Source: Achromobacter veterisilvae
Lineage (GTDB): Bacteria > Pseudomonadota > Gammaproteobacteria > Burkholderiales > Burkholderiaceae_B
NCBI RefSeq assembly: GCF_900496975.1
Contig: NZ_UFQC01000003.1
Coordinates: 124,001-188,000 of the forward strand
Direction: 5' to 3'
DNA: 64,000 nt
Shown: positions 35,530-45,335 of the stretch, one piece after another
How the letters are laid out: each line of letters starts with the position of its first letter
How positions within the stretch are numbered: position 1 is the first letter of the stretch
The notes under the pieces: model-generated
What the model was told of the DNA's origin: nothing
Seen by the model: only the letters and a program-made list of their open reading frames with translations
Databases searched by the model: none
Program-made: the position numbers and the translations under genes

Positions 35530-38181
35530 ATGTGTTTATCGACGCGGGCAGGCGCGCGTCCTGGGCACCCGTGCGCGCAAAGGCGGCGGGGGGGCGCCTG
35601 GGCGCCGGGCATCCTCTTGTTGGTGCTGATGGCGACGGCCGGGGCTGGCGGCGAACAGCAGGACTCCGTGCGTTTTGACGTGAAGATGCTGGTTCGCGGA
35701 GTCGGCGACGAACAGATAGACCTGTCCCGTTTCGAACGCCCCAACATCGTGTCGCCCGGCCAGTACCGCGTCGACGTGCATGTGAACGGACGATGGCGCG
35801 GCGCGCTAGCCATGGATTTCCGCGGTTCCGGGCCGGAAGGGGCGCAGCCCTGTTATACGGCCGAATTGCTGCGCAGCGTTGGCATCGACATGGACAAGAT
35901 CGGCCGCAATGCCGCGGAGCGCAGCGAGCGGACACTGGGCGACGTGCCGGTCTGCGACGGCCTCGCCAGCTACGTGCCCGGCGCGCAGGTGAAGTTCGAC
36001 ATGGCCGAGCAGACCCTGTCCCTGACCGTGCCTGCGTATTACCTCGACTCGGGCAATGCCGGCACCTATGTGGACCCGGCCTATTGGGACCGCGGCATTA
36101 CGGCGGCGCGTCTGGGCTACACGACCAACCTCTACACGCAGGAAACGAACGGGCAGCGCCGTAGCCGGGGCTACCTGAGCCTGAGCGGGGTGCTGAACGC
36201 CGGCGCCTGGCGCCTGCGGCACGACGGCTACGCAAGCTGGTCGTCCCGCACAGGCACCACCTACCAGCGGGGCCAGTTGTACGCCGTCACGGACCTGCCC
36301 GCCTGGCGCTCGCAGCTTCTGCTGGGGGAAACCTCGACGGACGGGCGCTATTTCGACGCGGTCTCGTTTCGCGGCGTGAGGCTCAGCAGCGACGAGCGCA
36401 TGCTGCCCGACGACCGCCGCGGCTACGTTCCCACGATCCGCGGGACGGCCCGGAGCAATGCCGCGGTCAGCGTCTACCAGCGCGGGTTCCTCGTCTACGA
36501 AACGACGGTGGCGCCCGGCCCGTTCGCGATCGAGGACCTGGGCGCGGCCAGCTACGGCGGGGACCTCACGGTGCGCGTCACCGAAGCCGACGGCCAGGCC
36601 TGGAGCTTCATCGTGCCGTTCGCCACCGCCGTGGATCTGCTGCGTCCCGGAGAGACGCGCTATTCCGTCTCGGTGGGGCAGGCCATGGCGTCGGGTTACC
36701 GCAGCAGCGGCCAACGCGTGTTCGAAGGCGTGGTGCGCACGGGGCTGAGCGACCTGATCACCGGCTATGGCGGCCTGGCCTTCAGCGACTACTACAGTTC
36801 GGTGTTGGCCGGCGCCGCATTGAACACGCGGCTCGGGGCGTTCTCGGGCGACGCCACGGTCGCCCGCGCCCACCTGCCGGGGGGGCGGACGTCCGGCTCC
36901 AGCTACCGCGTTTCCTACAGCAAGAACCTGCCCAATTCCGGCACCAATTTCTCGCTGCTCGCGTACCGCTATTCGACCAGCGGGTTCGTGGGGCTGAACG
37001 AGGCCATCGCGCTGCGCGACGCCCCGCACGTCGGCGGCTACGGGGACCTGGGCAGGCTGCGCAACCGGCTCGATACCTACATCAACCAGGATCTGGGCGG
37101 AAATGGCTCGATGTACCTGAATGGCTCGGCGCTGCAGTACTGGAACCGCCCGGGCAGCGCGCTCAACTACAGCGTCGGCTATCGCAGCAGTTTGGGCCGG
37201 GTGTCCTATGCGCTGAGCCTGCAGCGCGTGCATGCCCTTTCCGCGGGCGGGCTGTACACGCCGAACCGCGGCCGCAGCACCGTCGTGACCCTCAATCTGT
37301 CCATCCCGCTGGGCAGCGGCTCGTCGGCGGCCGCGCCGATGTTCAGCAGCTACACCAGCCACAGCAACCTCTCGGGCACCGACTCCGCCGTGGCGGTCTC
37401 GGGGGCGCTCGGGGACACCGGCAGGCTGAATTATTCGCTGTCGGCGTCCCGCAGCAGCCGCGCGGATACCTCCACCGCCAGCGGCAACCTGGATTACAGG
37501 GCCTCCGTGGCCAACGTGGGCGCCAGCGTGTCGCAGGGGTCGGGCTATCGCCAGGCCGGGCTGCGGGCCCAAGGCAACGTGCTGGCCCACGCGGGCGGGG
37601 TGACCTTGTCGTCGTCGCTGGGCGAGACCGTCGGCCTGGTGCGCGCGCCGGACGCCGAGGACGCCCGCGTCGGCATGGACCGCGGCAGCCGCGTGGACGG
37701 CCGCGGCTACGGCCTGGCCGCCAACCTGGCGCCGTACCGCCTGAACACCGTGGAACTCGACCCCGCGGACATGGCCGACGACGTGGAATTGCTGGCCAGT
37801 TCCCGCAGCGTGGCGCCGCGCGCCGGCGCCGTGGTGCTGCTGGACTATCCCACCCGCCGCGCCCGGCCGGTGCTGGTCAGCGTGCGGCAGCCCGATGGCG
37901 GCGTGCTGCCGTTCGGCGCCGAGGTCTTCGACCTTGCCAGCGGGGAATCCGTGGGCGCCGTCGGGCAGGGCAGCCGCATCGTCATGCGGGTGCGCGATGA
38001 CCAGGGCGAAATCCGCGTGCAGTGGGGGCCGGACGCCGCGCAGCGTTGCCGCGTCGGCTATCGCCTGCCGCCGCGCCAGGGGCGGCAGGACGGTTTCGAC
38101 ATGCTGGACGCGGTCTGCGAACCCGAGCCCGAACCGCCGCCTCCGGCCGTCGGCTCGCCCGTGGCGGGGTTGTTGCCATGA
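35530..38181 (+). CDS. Outer-membrane fimbrial usher
   Basis: An 883-residue usher that secretes and assembles pilins. A signal region (about 15-37, GILLLVLMATAGAGG) precedes an N-terminal periplasmic domain with VDVHVNGRWRG. The 24-strand barrel and plug follow (GYVPTIRGTARSNAAVSVYQ, FAIEDLGAASYGGDLTVRVTEADG, both family signatures). C-terminal domains contain the Cys pair of QRCRVGYRLP and LDAVCEPE. Length fits the FimD/PapC family. The start codon follows the CATTCTTTTC stretch without a strong ribosome-binding site; the ATG at 35530 gives the most plausible signal peptide. It overlaps chaperone 2 by ATGA. Confidence 0.95.
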   Translation: MCLSTRAGARPGHPCAQRRRGGAWAPGILLLVLMATAGAGGEQQDSVRFDVKMLVRGVGDEQIDLSRFERPNIVSPGQYRVDVHVNGRWRGALAMDFRGSGPEGAQPCYTAELLRSVGIDMDKIGRNAAERSERTLGDVPVCDGLASYVPGAQVKFDMAEQTLSLTVPAYYLDSGNAGTYVDPAYWDRGITAARLGYTTNLYTQETNGQRRSRGYLSLSGVLNAGAWRLRHDGYASWSSRTGTTYQRGQLYAVTDLPAWRSQLLLGETSTDGRYFDAVSFRGVRLSSDERMLPDDRRGYVPTIRGTARSNAAVSVYQRGFLVYETTVAPGPFAIEDLGAASYGGDLTVRVTEADGQAWSFIVPFATAVDLLRPGETRYSVSVGQAMASGYRSSGQRVFEGVVRTGLSDLITGYGGLAFSDYYSSVLAGAALNTRLGAFSGDATVARAHLPGGRTSGSSYRVSYSKNLPNSGTNFSLLAYRYSTSGFVGLNEAIALRDAPHVGGYGDLGRLRNRLDTYINQDLGGNGSMYLNGSALQYWNRPGSALNYSVGYRSSLGRVSYALSLQRVHALSAGGLYTPNRGRSTVVTLNLSIPLGSGSSAAAPMFSSYTSHSNLSGTDSAVAVSGALGDTGRLNYSLSASRSSRADTSTASGNLDYRASVANVGASVSQGSGYRQAGLRAQGNVLAHAGGVTLSSSLGETVGLVRAPDAEDARVGMDRGSRVDGRGYGLAANLAPYRLNTVELDPADMADDVELLASSRSVAPRAGAVVLLDYPTRRARPVLVSVRQPDGGVLPFGAEVFDLASGESVGAVGQGSRIVMRVRDDQGEIRVQWGPDAAQRCRVGYRLPPRQGRQDGFDMLDAVCEPEPEPPPPAVGSPVAGLLP

Positions 38182-38915
38182 GCCGCGCGCGCCGCCGGCT
38201 TGCGCTGGCATGCGCATTCGCCGCGCTGGCCGCAAGCGCCGGCGGGGCGCGCGCCGATCTTTCCGTGGACGGCACGCGCTTCATCTATCCGGCGCAGGAA
38301 AAGGCCATCACGCTGCGCGTCGGCAATCCCGGCAGCGCGCCCATCCTGGTGCAGATCTGGCTGGACCAGGGCGAGGCCCAGGACGACCTCGCCCGCTTGC
38401 GGGTGCCCTTCACGCCGATGCCGCCGCTGTTCCGGCTGGACCCCGGCGAACGCAAGGCGGTCCAGTTGCGCTATACCGGCGAGCCGCTGCCCCAGGACCG
38501 CGAGTCGCAGTTCTGGATCAACTTCATGGACGTGCCCGCGGCGGGCGAGCGGCGCGACGGGCTCAAGGTACAGATCAGCCTGTCGATGAAGCTGCTGTTC
38601 CGGCCCAAGGGCCTGGCGGGCGAACCGCGCAAAGCGCCGGGCGAATTGCGCTGGACCTACGACGCGGCCGGTTCGGCGCTGGCGGCGGAAAACCCGACGC
38701 CCTACAGCGTGACGCTGAGGACGCTGCGCGTGCGCGGCGCGCGGGATGCGGGCCTGGAAGGCGTGACCGTGCCGCCCTACGGGTCGGCGCGCCTTGCCTG
38801 GCCGGGGCCGCTGCCGCGCGCCGCGCGGGAACTCACGCTGGACTATGAAGCCGTGGACGACCTGGGGCTGGCCGCGGCGGGCAGCGCCCGGGCGGAAGCC
38901 GCCGCCGGTTCTTGA
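38178..38915 (+). CDS. Periplasmic fimbrial chaperone 2 (PapD-like)
   Basis: A 245-residue chaperone with a signal peptide of about 28 residues (ALAASAGGARA). The mature protein starts DLSVDGTRFIYPAQEKAITL. Both anchor residues are present (GTRF Arg, and Lys in LSMKLLFRPKGL), and the signature reads ESQFWINFMDVP. It resembles chaperone 1 in layout but differs clearly in sequence, so it is not a recent duplicate. The ATGA overlap with the usher means coupled translation. A second chaperone next to the tip gene suggests dedicated handling of the adhesin. Confidence 0.92.
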   Translation: MSRARRRLALACAFAALAASAGGARADLSVDGTRFIYPAQEKAITLRVGNPGSAPILVQIWLDQGEAQDDLARLRVPFTPMPPLFRLDPGERKAVQLRYTGEPLPQDRESQFWINFMDVPAAGERRDGLKVQISLSMKLLFRPKGLAGEPRKAPGELRWTYDAAGSALAAENPTPYSVTLRTLRVRGARDAGLEGVTVPPYGSARLAWPGPLPRAARELTLDYEAVDDLGLAAAGSARAEAAAGS

Positions 38916-38964
38916 AACTTCGCTTGCGGACGCCCGCGTCCGCGCGCTCTCTAGGAGAAAACCC

Positions 38965-40197
38965 ATGTTCGACTTACGTTTGTCCGTTGCGCGGGCGGCG
39001 CTGGGCCGACCCCGCGGCAAGGCCCTGGCGGGCGTGGCCCTGGCGGTCTGCCTGGCCGTGCCGGGCGGCGAGGCCGCCGCCGCGCGCAAGGCGGTACAGG
39101 ACTGCGTAGTGCAGAAACTCGGCGAAGGCGCGACCACCGGCAGCCCCTGGAATCCACCGCAGGTAGGCAATATTGGCAGCAGCGTGCCGGAGGGCACCGT
39201 GCTGGCCACGCGCACGTTGTCGATCTCTTCGCAATACCGGTACGCGGACAACGTGCAGGTCGATTCCCATGTGGTGCACGGCGCGTACTGGAGCGGTATG
39301 CCTTGGTTGTCGGGCATTTCCATCGTGCCGACGAATGTTCCTGGCGTCGGCCTGCGCGTCAAGCCGGCCGGGGCGTGGGAACTCAAGTTCGAACCACGGG
39401 AGATCAGGGCCTATGCCAGCCGCGCGCTGGAAGGGCCTGCTCAGGGTGGGTCCCTCGATGCCTTTGCCAGCGGTATCACAGTGGAATTGGTAGTGACGGG
39501 CACGATACCGTCGGGAGTCTACGAGGTCACAGGGCCGGATTCCAACTCTTCCGCTGCGCGGATGACGATCAAGATGGTGCAGACGGCTTCCCAGCCCGCC
39601 TCCGGCGTAGATATTTCGCTCGAATCCGGCGTGCTTCCAACTTCGGGGGCTGTGTGCCGCAACGAAGCATGGTTCAGCGTCGCAGAACTGATCACCATCG
39701 GCGGGGTGACGCCGCCTCTCGTCACGGCCGTGTGCAATGTGGACGCCCGCTACGTGGGGTACGGGCGCGAGGTCACAATGGGCCGGGTGGCGGTGGGGGA
39801 CTTCCCTCGTCCGGGGGCGCGTGCCGGCACCGTGCCGTTCTCCATCTCGCTCAGCGACTGCGCGGCGGGCGCCAAGCCCAAGCTGGCGCTCTACGCCGGG
39901 GTGCAGGGGCTGGTGCCCGGCGTGCCGGCCTTGCGCGTCGACTCGGCGTTCGGCTATGCCCGCAACGTGGGCATCGTGCTGACCAGGCAGGGCGAGACGA
40001 CGCCTTTGGTCATCGGCGCCGGCGCGGGGGACCTGAACTTTTATCCGTTTTCCAGCCGGCCTGCCGTCCAGGGGGCAACCGTCAATTTCGACCTGGAGGC
40101 GCATTATCAGCGCACGGACCACGACACGCCGGTGGCGCCTGGCGTCAGGCCCGGAAGGGCGAATTCCAGCGTGCGCTTCCAGGTGCGCTACGACTGA
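38965..40197 (+). CDS. Fimbrial tip adhesin (FimD-of-Bordetella-like, two-domain)
   Basis: A 410-residue secreted protein, twice the size of the pilin. A signal peptide of about 40 residues (LAVCLAVPGGEAAA) is followed by an N-terminal lectin-like part (about 45-255) and a C-terminal pilin domain. The latter has a Cys pair (TAVCNVDARY and SLSDCAAGAKPKL) and ends SSVRFQVRYD, a donor-strand type C-terminus. The start ATG follows AGGAGAAAACCC. Last gene of the operon, followed by a strong bidirectional terminator. The receptor cannot be inferred. Confidence 0.85.
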   Translation: MFDLRLSVARAALGRPRGKALAGVALAVCLAVPGGEAAAARKAVQDCVVQKLGEGATTGSPWNPPQVGNIGSSVPEGTVLATRTLSISSQYRYADNVQVDSHVVHGAYWSGMPWLSGISIVPTNVPGVGLRVKPAGAWELKFEPREIRAYASRALEGPAQGGSLDAFASGITVELVVTGTIPSGVYEVTGPDSNSSAARMTIKMVQTASQPASGVDISLESGVLPTSGAVCRNEAWFSVAELITIGGVTPPLVTAVCNVDARYVGYGREVTMGRVAVGDFPRPGARAGTVPFSISLSDCAAGAKPKLALYAGVQGLVPGVPALRVDSAFGYARNVGIVLTRQGETTPLVIGAGAGDLNFYPFSSRPAVQGATVNFDLEAHYQRTDHDTPVAPGVRPGRANSSVRFQVRYD

Positions 40198-40219
40198 TCC
40201 GCGCGGATCGGCAACACGG

Positions 40220-40256
40220 AAAAGCCCGGCGCCGCTTTCGTGGCGCCGGGCTTTTT
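40220..40256. terminator. Bidirectional intrinsic terminator between tip adhesin and TpsA genes
   Basis: Perfect 14-bp arms AAAAGCCCGGCGCC / GGCGCCGGGCTTTT enclose an 8-nt loop, with T-runs on both strands. It ends both the fimbrial operon and the converging two-partner secretion operon. Confidence 0.9.
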
Positions 40257-40295
40257 CACGGCCTTGCGGGGAGCCGCCCCCGCGGTTTCCTCCTG

Positions 40296-43200
40296 TTAGA
40301 AGTAGTAGTAGGGCGGATCCATCACTCCATAGTTGATGCCCGCGGGCGGCACCAGCGCGGCCTGGCCTTGCGCGAAGTTGCCCTGCATAACGCCGTAGTT
40401 GACGCCGACCAGCCCGCCGTAGATTTGGCCCGCGTTGTTCCGGTAGTCGATCTTGCTGGCGGCGATGGAGTAGTTGATCTCGCCGAAGTTGACGCCGGCC
40501 AGGCCGCCCAGCGTCGCGCCCGTGGCGGTATAGCAGTAGCTGCCGTTGGCCGAGTAGTTGTACGCGCCGATCACCGGGCCGGTGGCGGTGGAGTGCTCGA
40601 TCTTGGCGTTCGCGTGGTTCATCCCCGCGATGCCGCCCAGGTTCGAGTAGCTGCCGCCGGCGACGCTGCCCCATGCCATGCCGGTGTTGATGGCGCCCGC
40701 GTTCTGCCCGGTGATGCCGCCCACATTGCTGTATGTGCCGCCCTGCGCGCGGCTGCTCGAGCCCGAAGCCAGGATCGTGCCCTGGTTGAAGCCGACCAGG
40801 CCGCCCACCGACGCGTTGTTGCCGGCCCTGACATCCAGCACGCGCGAGGTGCTGTACGCGATCGTGCCGCTGTTCTGGCCCGCCAGGCCGCCAGCGCGGG
40901 TGGCGGCGTTGCTATTGGCTGCGTTGACCAGCGCGCCGCTGGCTTCGCCGTTGTCGATGGACGCGCCGACGCCGTTGGTGCCCACCAGGCCGCCGATGCT
41001 CGACGCCGTGCCCGTGTCGCGGACGATGCCGCTGGCCTTCACGTCGGCCAGCGCGCCGCCGGTGCCGTTCAGGCCGACCAGGCCGCCGGTGGAGGCGCCG
41101 TTGTACGCGACGACTTCGCCGGAGGCTTCGGACTGGCGGATCGAGCCGGTGTTCTCGCCGACCAGCCCGCCCATGTTGCTGCCGGCGCCGCTGGAAACGC
41201 GGCCGGTGCTCGTGCTGCCGGCGATTGCGCCGCTGGCGCCGAGGCTCTTGCCGACCAGCCCGCCGACGCTGCCTTGGGCGTTGCCGGAGACCGCGCCGGT
41301 GCTGCTCACGCGCTCGATGAATCCGTCCTGGTTCAGGCCCACGGCGCCGCCGGTGTTCACGTACGCACTGCTGGCCGTGACGGCGGCCGTGGTGAGCGAG
41401 TCGGCGATCCTCCCGCCGAGGTTGGCGCCGGCCAGTCCGCCGATCCCGCCGAATTCGTGGCGCAGCAGCGAGCCGCTGACGATGCCTTCGCTGCGGCTGC
41501 CCGTGATGATGCCTCCGTCGTTGCCGTTCTTCGCATTGACGCCGACCAGCCCGCCCAGCGCATAGGTCTGCGTGCCGCCGTAGACTCGGCCGGAGAAGCT
41601 GGAGTTGTCGATCGTGCCGCCCCGGTTGGTGCCCGCCAGGCCGCCGGTGGCGTTGGCGTGGTAGCCGTTGCCGTACAGCGTGGTGTTGGCCACCTTGACG
41701 TTGGCGATGCGGCCGGTGTTGTAGCCCACCAGGGTGCCGATGGACATGGGCCCAAGGTTGGGCTGGCCGGAGTTCACGCCGATGGCGTCCAGGTTGAGGT
41801 CGCGGATCACGCCAGCCGAGGCCGCGAACAGGCCGGCGTTGGCGCCGCCGCCGCTGACGCTGAAGCTGCTGAGCGTGTGGCCCAGGCCCTCGAAGCTGCC
41901 GTTGAACACGCCGCGCTGGCCGCCGATGGACTGGAACGTGCCCGAACCGCGCAGATCCGTGCCCAGCACGTAGTAGCCGTAGAGGTTGTTGTTGACGGCC
42001 TGCATCTGCGCCAGGTTCTGGATGACCGTGTACTGCACGCCGTTGGAGGCGAAGCCGGCGTTGGCGCCGGACAGCGTGATCACGGCCTGGCCGGGCGCGC
42101 CGCCCAGCACGTAGTTGGCGGTGGGCGCCATATGCGGGCCGGCGTTGGGGGCCGGCATGGACGTTTCAAGCGACAGGCGGTTGGAAAGGCCGCTGAGCGT
42201 GATCTTGTTGTTGATGTCGATGCGTTCGTCGGCGGCCAGATTGAGCGCGGCCTGGCCGCCCGTGGCGGTCAGCGCGCCGTTGACGGCGACCTTGCCGGCG
42301 CCGCCGTGCCGCGCGTCCAGGGTCAGCGCGTTGCCGCTGGCCCACGCGATCGGCGCGTTCACCACCACGTCGCCAGCGGTGCTGCGCAGTTCGACATTGG
42401 TGGTGGCGAGATTGTGCGCCAGCGTATCGGCGTGGATCGTGGGCTGGGCCGCCGTGGCCGTGTTTTCGACATTGACGGCCGCGCTGCGGATGCGGAACGT
42501 GCCGGTGCTGCCGTTGCTGGCGCGGGTGTCGACCTGGGTGGCCAGGCGCACGGCCACGTGTTCGCCCATTACGTCGACGGTGCCGCCGTTGCCGTAGGTG
42601 GCCAGGGCGCTGGCGTTCAGGCTGCCCGCCACTTGCACCAGCCCGCGGTCGCCGCCGTCAAGCACGATCCTGCCGCTGCGGTTGTTCAGCGTCTTGGCTT
42701 CGATGACGCCGCTGTTGTTGACCACGGTTTCGTACGGGCTGGCCGGCCCGGAATGGCGGGCCTGCAAAGCCACCTGGCCGCCGTTGGCCCGGATCGTGCC
42801 GGCGTTGCTGGCCAGGGCGTAGGCGGAAGGGGCGCTGATTTCCAGGCTGAGCGGTCCGTTGCCCATGCGCAGCGTGAACGCCTGGCCGCCGCCCAGGGCG
42901 ACCGAGCCGCCGTCGGCTTGCAGCGTGCCGTAGTTGACGGCATGGGCGCCCAGCAGCGCGATCTCGCCGCCCGCGGAGGCGCGGATGGCGCCGTAGTTCT
43001 CGATCCGGCCGTTGGAAACGGGGCCCGCATCGAACGCGAACACGCCGTTGGCGTTGTTCATGAACGCGGAAGGGTCGATGCTCCGCGTGGACGCGACCAG
43101 GCCGCCCACGTTGACCTGTGCGCCGGCGCCGAACACGATGCCGTTCGGATTTACCAGGAACACCTTGCCCAGGGCGTTGATGGAGCCGCGGATCGAACTT

Positions 43201-43562
43201 TGGGGGCCCCCGCCGCTGACATAGTTCAATGTCATGTCGTTCGCGCTCATCTGGTTGAACGTTACGCGTTCATTGCCGTTGACGTCGAAGGACTGCCAAT
43301 CGATGACGGCCTTCGACGAGCTTTGGTTGATGATCGTGTCCGTGGCGTTTTGCCAGATGGCGGCGTTGCCGTGGGTGACCTTGCCGCCCGTCGGGCCCGC
43401 GAGCGCGGACGGCGCCAACGCCGTCAGGCCCGCCGCGGCCAGCGCCGCGGCGACCAGGCGCGCGCCCGTCACGCCGGACTTGCCGCGCCGGCGGGCGCAT
43501 TCGCTGGCCACGGTCCAGCATGCCTTGCTGGCGTTCCATATCACTGCATGGGTCTTGTTCAT
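40296..43562 (-). CDS. Two-partner secretion exoprotein (TpsA), filamentous-haemagglutinin/HMW-like adhesin with 15 GLUG repeats
   Basis: A 1088-residue secreted adhesin. The N-terminus MNKTHAVIWNASKACWTVAS is an extended signal peptide region (ESPR), cut near residue 55 (PSALA). The TPS domain follows, with NGNERVTFNQ and NPNGIVFGAGAQVNVGGLVA; NPNG-I is the HMW-type secretion motif. From about residue 600 come 15 GLUG motifs of the form GGLVGxN, which fold as beta-helix. There is no toxin domain, and the chain ends in an aromatic DPPYYYF. It is small for its class. Encoded 72 nt after its TpsB transporter on the same strand; likely a surface or released adhesin. Confidence 0.92.
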   Translation of the reverse strand: MNKTHAVIWNASKACWTVASECARRRGKSGVTGARLVAAALAAAGLTALAPSALAGPTGGKVTHGNAAIWQNATDTIINQSSSKAVIDWQSFDVNGNERVTFNQMSANDMTLNYVSGGGPQSSIRGSINALGKVFLVNPNGIVFGAGAQVNVGGLVASTRSIDPSAFMNNANGVFAFDAGPVSNGRIENYGAIRASAGGEIALLGAHAVNYGTLQADGGSVALGGGQAFTLRMGNGPLSLEISAPSAYALASNAGTIRANGGQVALQARHSGPASPYETVVNNSGVIEAKTLNNRSGRIVLDGGDRGLVQVAGSLNASALATYGNGGTVDVMGEHVAVRLATQVDTRASNGSTGTFRIRSAAVNVENTATAAQPTIHADTLAHNLATTNVELRSTAGDVVVNAPIAWASGNALTLDARHGGAGKVAVNGALTATGGQAALNLAADERIDINNKITLSGLSNRLSLETSMPAPNAGPHMAPTANYVLGGAPGQAVITLSGANAGFASNGVQYTVIQNLAQMQAVNNNLYGYYVLGTDLRGSGTFQSIGGQRGVFNGSFEGLGHTLSSFSVSGGGANAGLFAASAGVIRDLNLDAIGVNSGQPNLGPMSIGTLVGYNTGRIANVKVANTTLYGNGYHANATGGLAGTNRGGTIDNSSFSGRVYGGTQTYALGGLVGVNAKNGNDGGIITGSRSEGIVSGSLLRHEFGGIGGLAGANLGGRIADSLTTAAVTASSAYVNTGGAVGLNQDGFIERVSSTGAVSGNAQGSVGGLVGKSLGASGAIAGSTSTGRVSSGAGSNMGGLVGENTGSIRQSEASGEVVAYNGASTGGLVGLNGTGGALADVKASGIVRDTGTASSIGGLVGTNGVGASIDNGEASGALVNAANSNAATRAGGLAGQNSGTIAYSTSRVLDVRAGNNASVGGLVGFNQGTILASGSSSRAQGGTYSNVGGITGQNAGAINTGMAWGSVAGGSYSNLGGIAGMNHANAKIEHSTATGPVIGAYNYSANGSYCYTATGATLGGLAGVNFGEINYSIAASKIDYRNNAGQIYGGLVGVNYGVMQGNFAQGQAALVPPAGINYGVMDPPYYYF

Positions 43563-43634
43563 GTCTTTCCTTAGGGGTTGGAGAACGCGCCCGGCGTGGC
43601 CGGGCGCGGTGCGACAGCACTCGGGAACGGCCGG

Positions 43635-45335
43635 TCAGAAGTACCGCTTGGCGCGCAGCCAGAATCGCGGTTCCGCCCGTGGGCCGCTGTGTTCGTCTTC
43701 CTTCTGGATGGGCCAGGCCACGGCGGCCATTACCTGGTGCCGCGGGCCGGATTGGGTCAGGCTCAGCCCGGCGGCGGACAGCCGCCGGACGTTGCGGGCG
43801 TCGTTCCAGGGGCGCCGGTTGACGGTGACGCGGCCCGCGTCGGCGAATGCCGCCAATTGCAGGCCGGGCGCGGGCAGATAGCGCAGTTCGGCGGTGGCCT
43901 GCCAGCCCTGGTCGCCGCTGGCCTCGCCGTTGGCGAAGGCGCGCACGCCATAGGGGCCGCCCAGGCTGAATTCCTCGGAACCGTCGAGGTTCCTGGACGC
44001 CAGTTGGGCGTTGAACTGCCCATACAGCATGAAAGGCCCGGCCAGGTTCTGCTGGCGCAGCAGCGTCAGGTTGGCCTTGCCGAAGCCGCCCGCGCTGCGG
44101 GTGTAGGCCTGGTCGCTGGCGCGCAGGCGCGGGCTGTCCAGCCGCAGCGACCCCCAACCCAGGGACAGGAAGCCGGCGCTGCGTCCGCCGCCGAACAGGC
44201 CGTCTTCGCCGGTGGCCGACAGCGAGGCGGTGGTGATTTGCACGCGCTTGCCGTCGCGGATGGAAAACAGGTCCATGGCGTCGCTCAGGCGCTTGTCTTC
44301 GTACAGCAGTTGCGCGCGCAGCCGGAAATGGCGGCCGTAGACGAGCGGCTGCTCGACGAAGAAGCCGGTGGTGCGCGCGGTGCCGTGCGCCTCCAGGATG
44401 GTGAAGTCGCGGCCCAGTTCATAGCGCATGTGGGACAGGCTCAGGCCCAGGCGGGTCAGCGCGGGCCCCACGGGCACCCGGTAGGAAGCCTGGTAGTAGC
44501 GCTGGCGCCGGTCGCTGGACAACAGGCGCAGGCCGAGCTGGTCGCCCAGGCGCAGGGGGCTGTCGATGTCCAGGTTGCCGCTCAGGCGGTACTCGCCCGT
44601 GTAGTAGCCGCCGAAGTTGTCGGCTTCGAGGCTGCCCGTTGCCAGCGGGGCGGGTTCGGCGTCGATGCGCAGCGTGGTCGACCCCGGCGCGGAGCCGGGG
44701 CGCAGCGTGCCCTGCACGGCGGCGCCGGGCAGGTCGCCCAGGCGTTGCAGCAGGCTTTCCAGGCGGCCTATGTGCACGGCGTCGCCGGTGTTCAGGGACG
44801 AAAGCCCCCGGCGCAGCACCGCGTCGTCCACGCGCGAGCGGTTGTCGAGCGCGATGTCGTCGTACACGCCTTCCTGCACCGCGATATTGACGACGCCGTC
44901 CTGGATATCCTGCGGCGGCAGATAGGCGCGCGCCAGCAGATAGCCGCGGTCCTGGTAGTAGCGGGTGATGCGGTCGGCGGCGGCGCGCAGGCCGTCCAGG
45001 TCCTGTTCGGTGCCCGCCAGGTCCGCCAGCGCCGCTTGCAGTTCGTCGTCGCCGTAGACGCGGTTGCCGGTCAGCGTGAAGCGCCGCAGGGCCAGCCGGG
45101 GGCCGGCCGCCTGGCCGGTCGCCGACGGCGCGGCGGGCGGCGTGGCGGAGTCGTCCAGCGTCGGCCGCGCGGGCCGCGGCGCGATGGCGGGCGCGGTGCT
45201 TTCGATGTCGCGCATCGACCGGCCGGCGTCGGGAATCTGGGCGTGGGCGGCGGGCGGCGCGGCGGAGAACAGCAGGCAGGCCAGGCCGATGCGCAGGCGG
45301 CGTCCGGCCGGTGGGAAGGGAGGGGGGAACGGCAT
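43635..45335 (-). CDS. Two-partner secretion outer-membrane transporter (TpsB, ShlB/FhaC/HecB family)
   Basis: A 566-residue Omp85-superfamily pore that secretes the adjacent TpsA. A signal peptide (about 1-34, AAPPAAHAQ) is followed by two POTRA domains: RLALRRFTLTGNRVYGDDEL starts the first and RRGLSSLNTGDAVHIGRLES lies in the second. The 16-strand barrel carries the loop 6 motif GGPYGVRAFANGEASGDQGW (the conserved VRGY/F tip) and ends FWLRAKRYF with the C-terminal Phe. The ATG at 45335 is chosen because it begins directly at the signal peptide; an in-frame start at 45422 would add a charged leader. Confidence 0.94.
   Translation of the reverse strand: MPFPPPFPPAGRRLRIGLACLLFSAAPPAAHAQIPDAGRSMRDIESTAPAIAPRPARPTLDDSATPPAAPSATGQAAGPRLALRRFTLTGNRVYGDDELQAALADLAGTEQDLDGLRAAADRITRYYQDRGYLLARAYLPPQDIQDGVVNIAVQEGVYDDIALDNRSRVDDAVLRRGLSSLNTGDAVHIGRLESLLQRLGDLPGAAVQGTLRPGSAPGSTTLRIDAEPAPLATGSLEADNFGGYYTGEYRLSGNLDIDSPLRLGDQLGLRLLSSDRRQRYYQASYRVPVGPALTRLGLSLSHMRYELGRDFTILEAHGTARTTGFFVEQPLVYGRHFRLRAQLLYEDKRLSDAMDLFSIRDGKRVQITTASLSATGEDGLFGGGRSAGFLSLGWGSLRLDSPRLRASDQAYTRSAGGFGKANLTLLRQQNLAGPFMLYGQFNAQLASRNLDGSEEFSLGGPYGVRAFANGEASGDQGWQATAELRYLPAPGLQLAAFADAGRVTVNRRPWNDARNVRRLSAAGLSLTQSGPRHQVMAAVAWPIQKEDEHSGPRAEPRFWLRAKRYF

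Noticed and set aside
39303..43574. 1423-codon plus-strand open frame across the TpsA gene
   Set aside because: It overlaps the end of the tip adhesin in another frame, runs through a bidirectional terminator, and has Asp/Ala/Gly-rich low-complexity translation; TpsA on the minus strand has clear domains.
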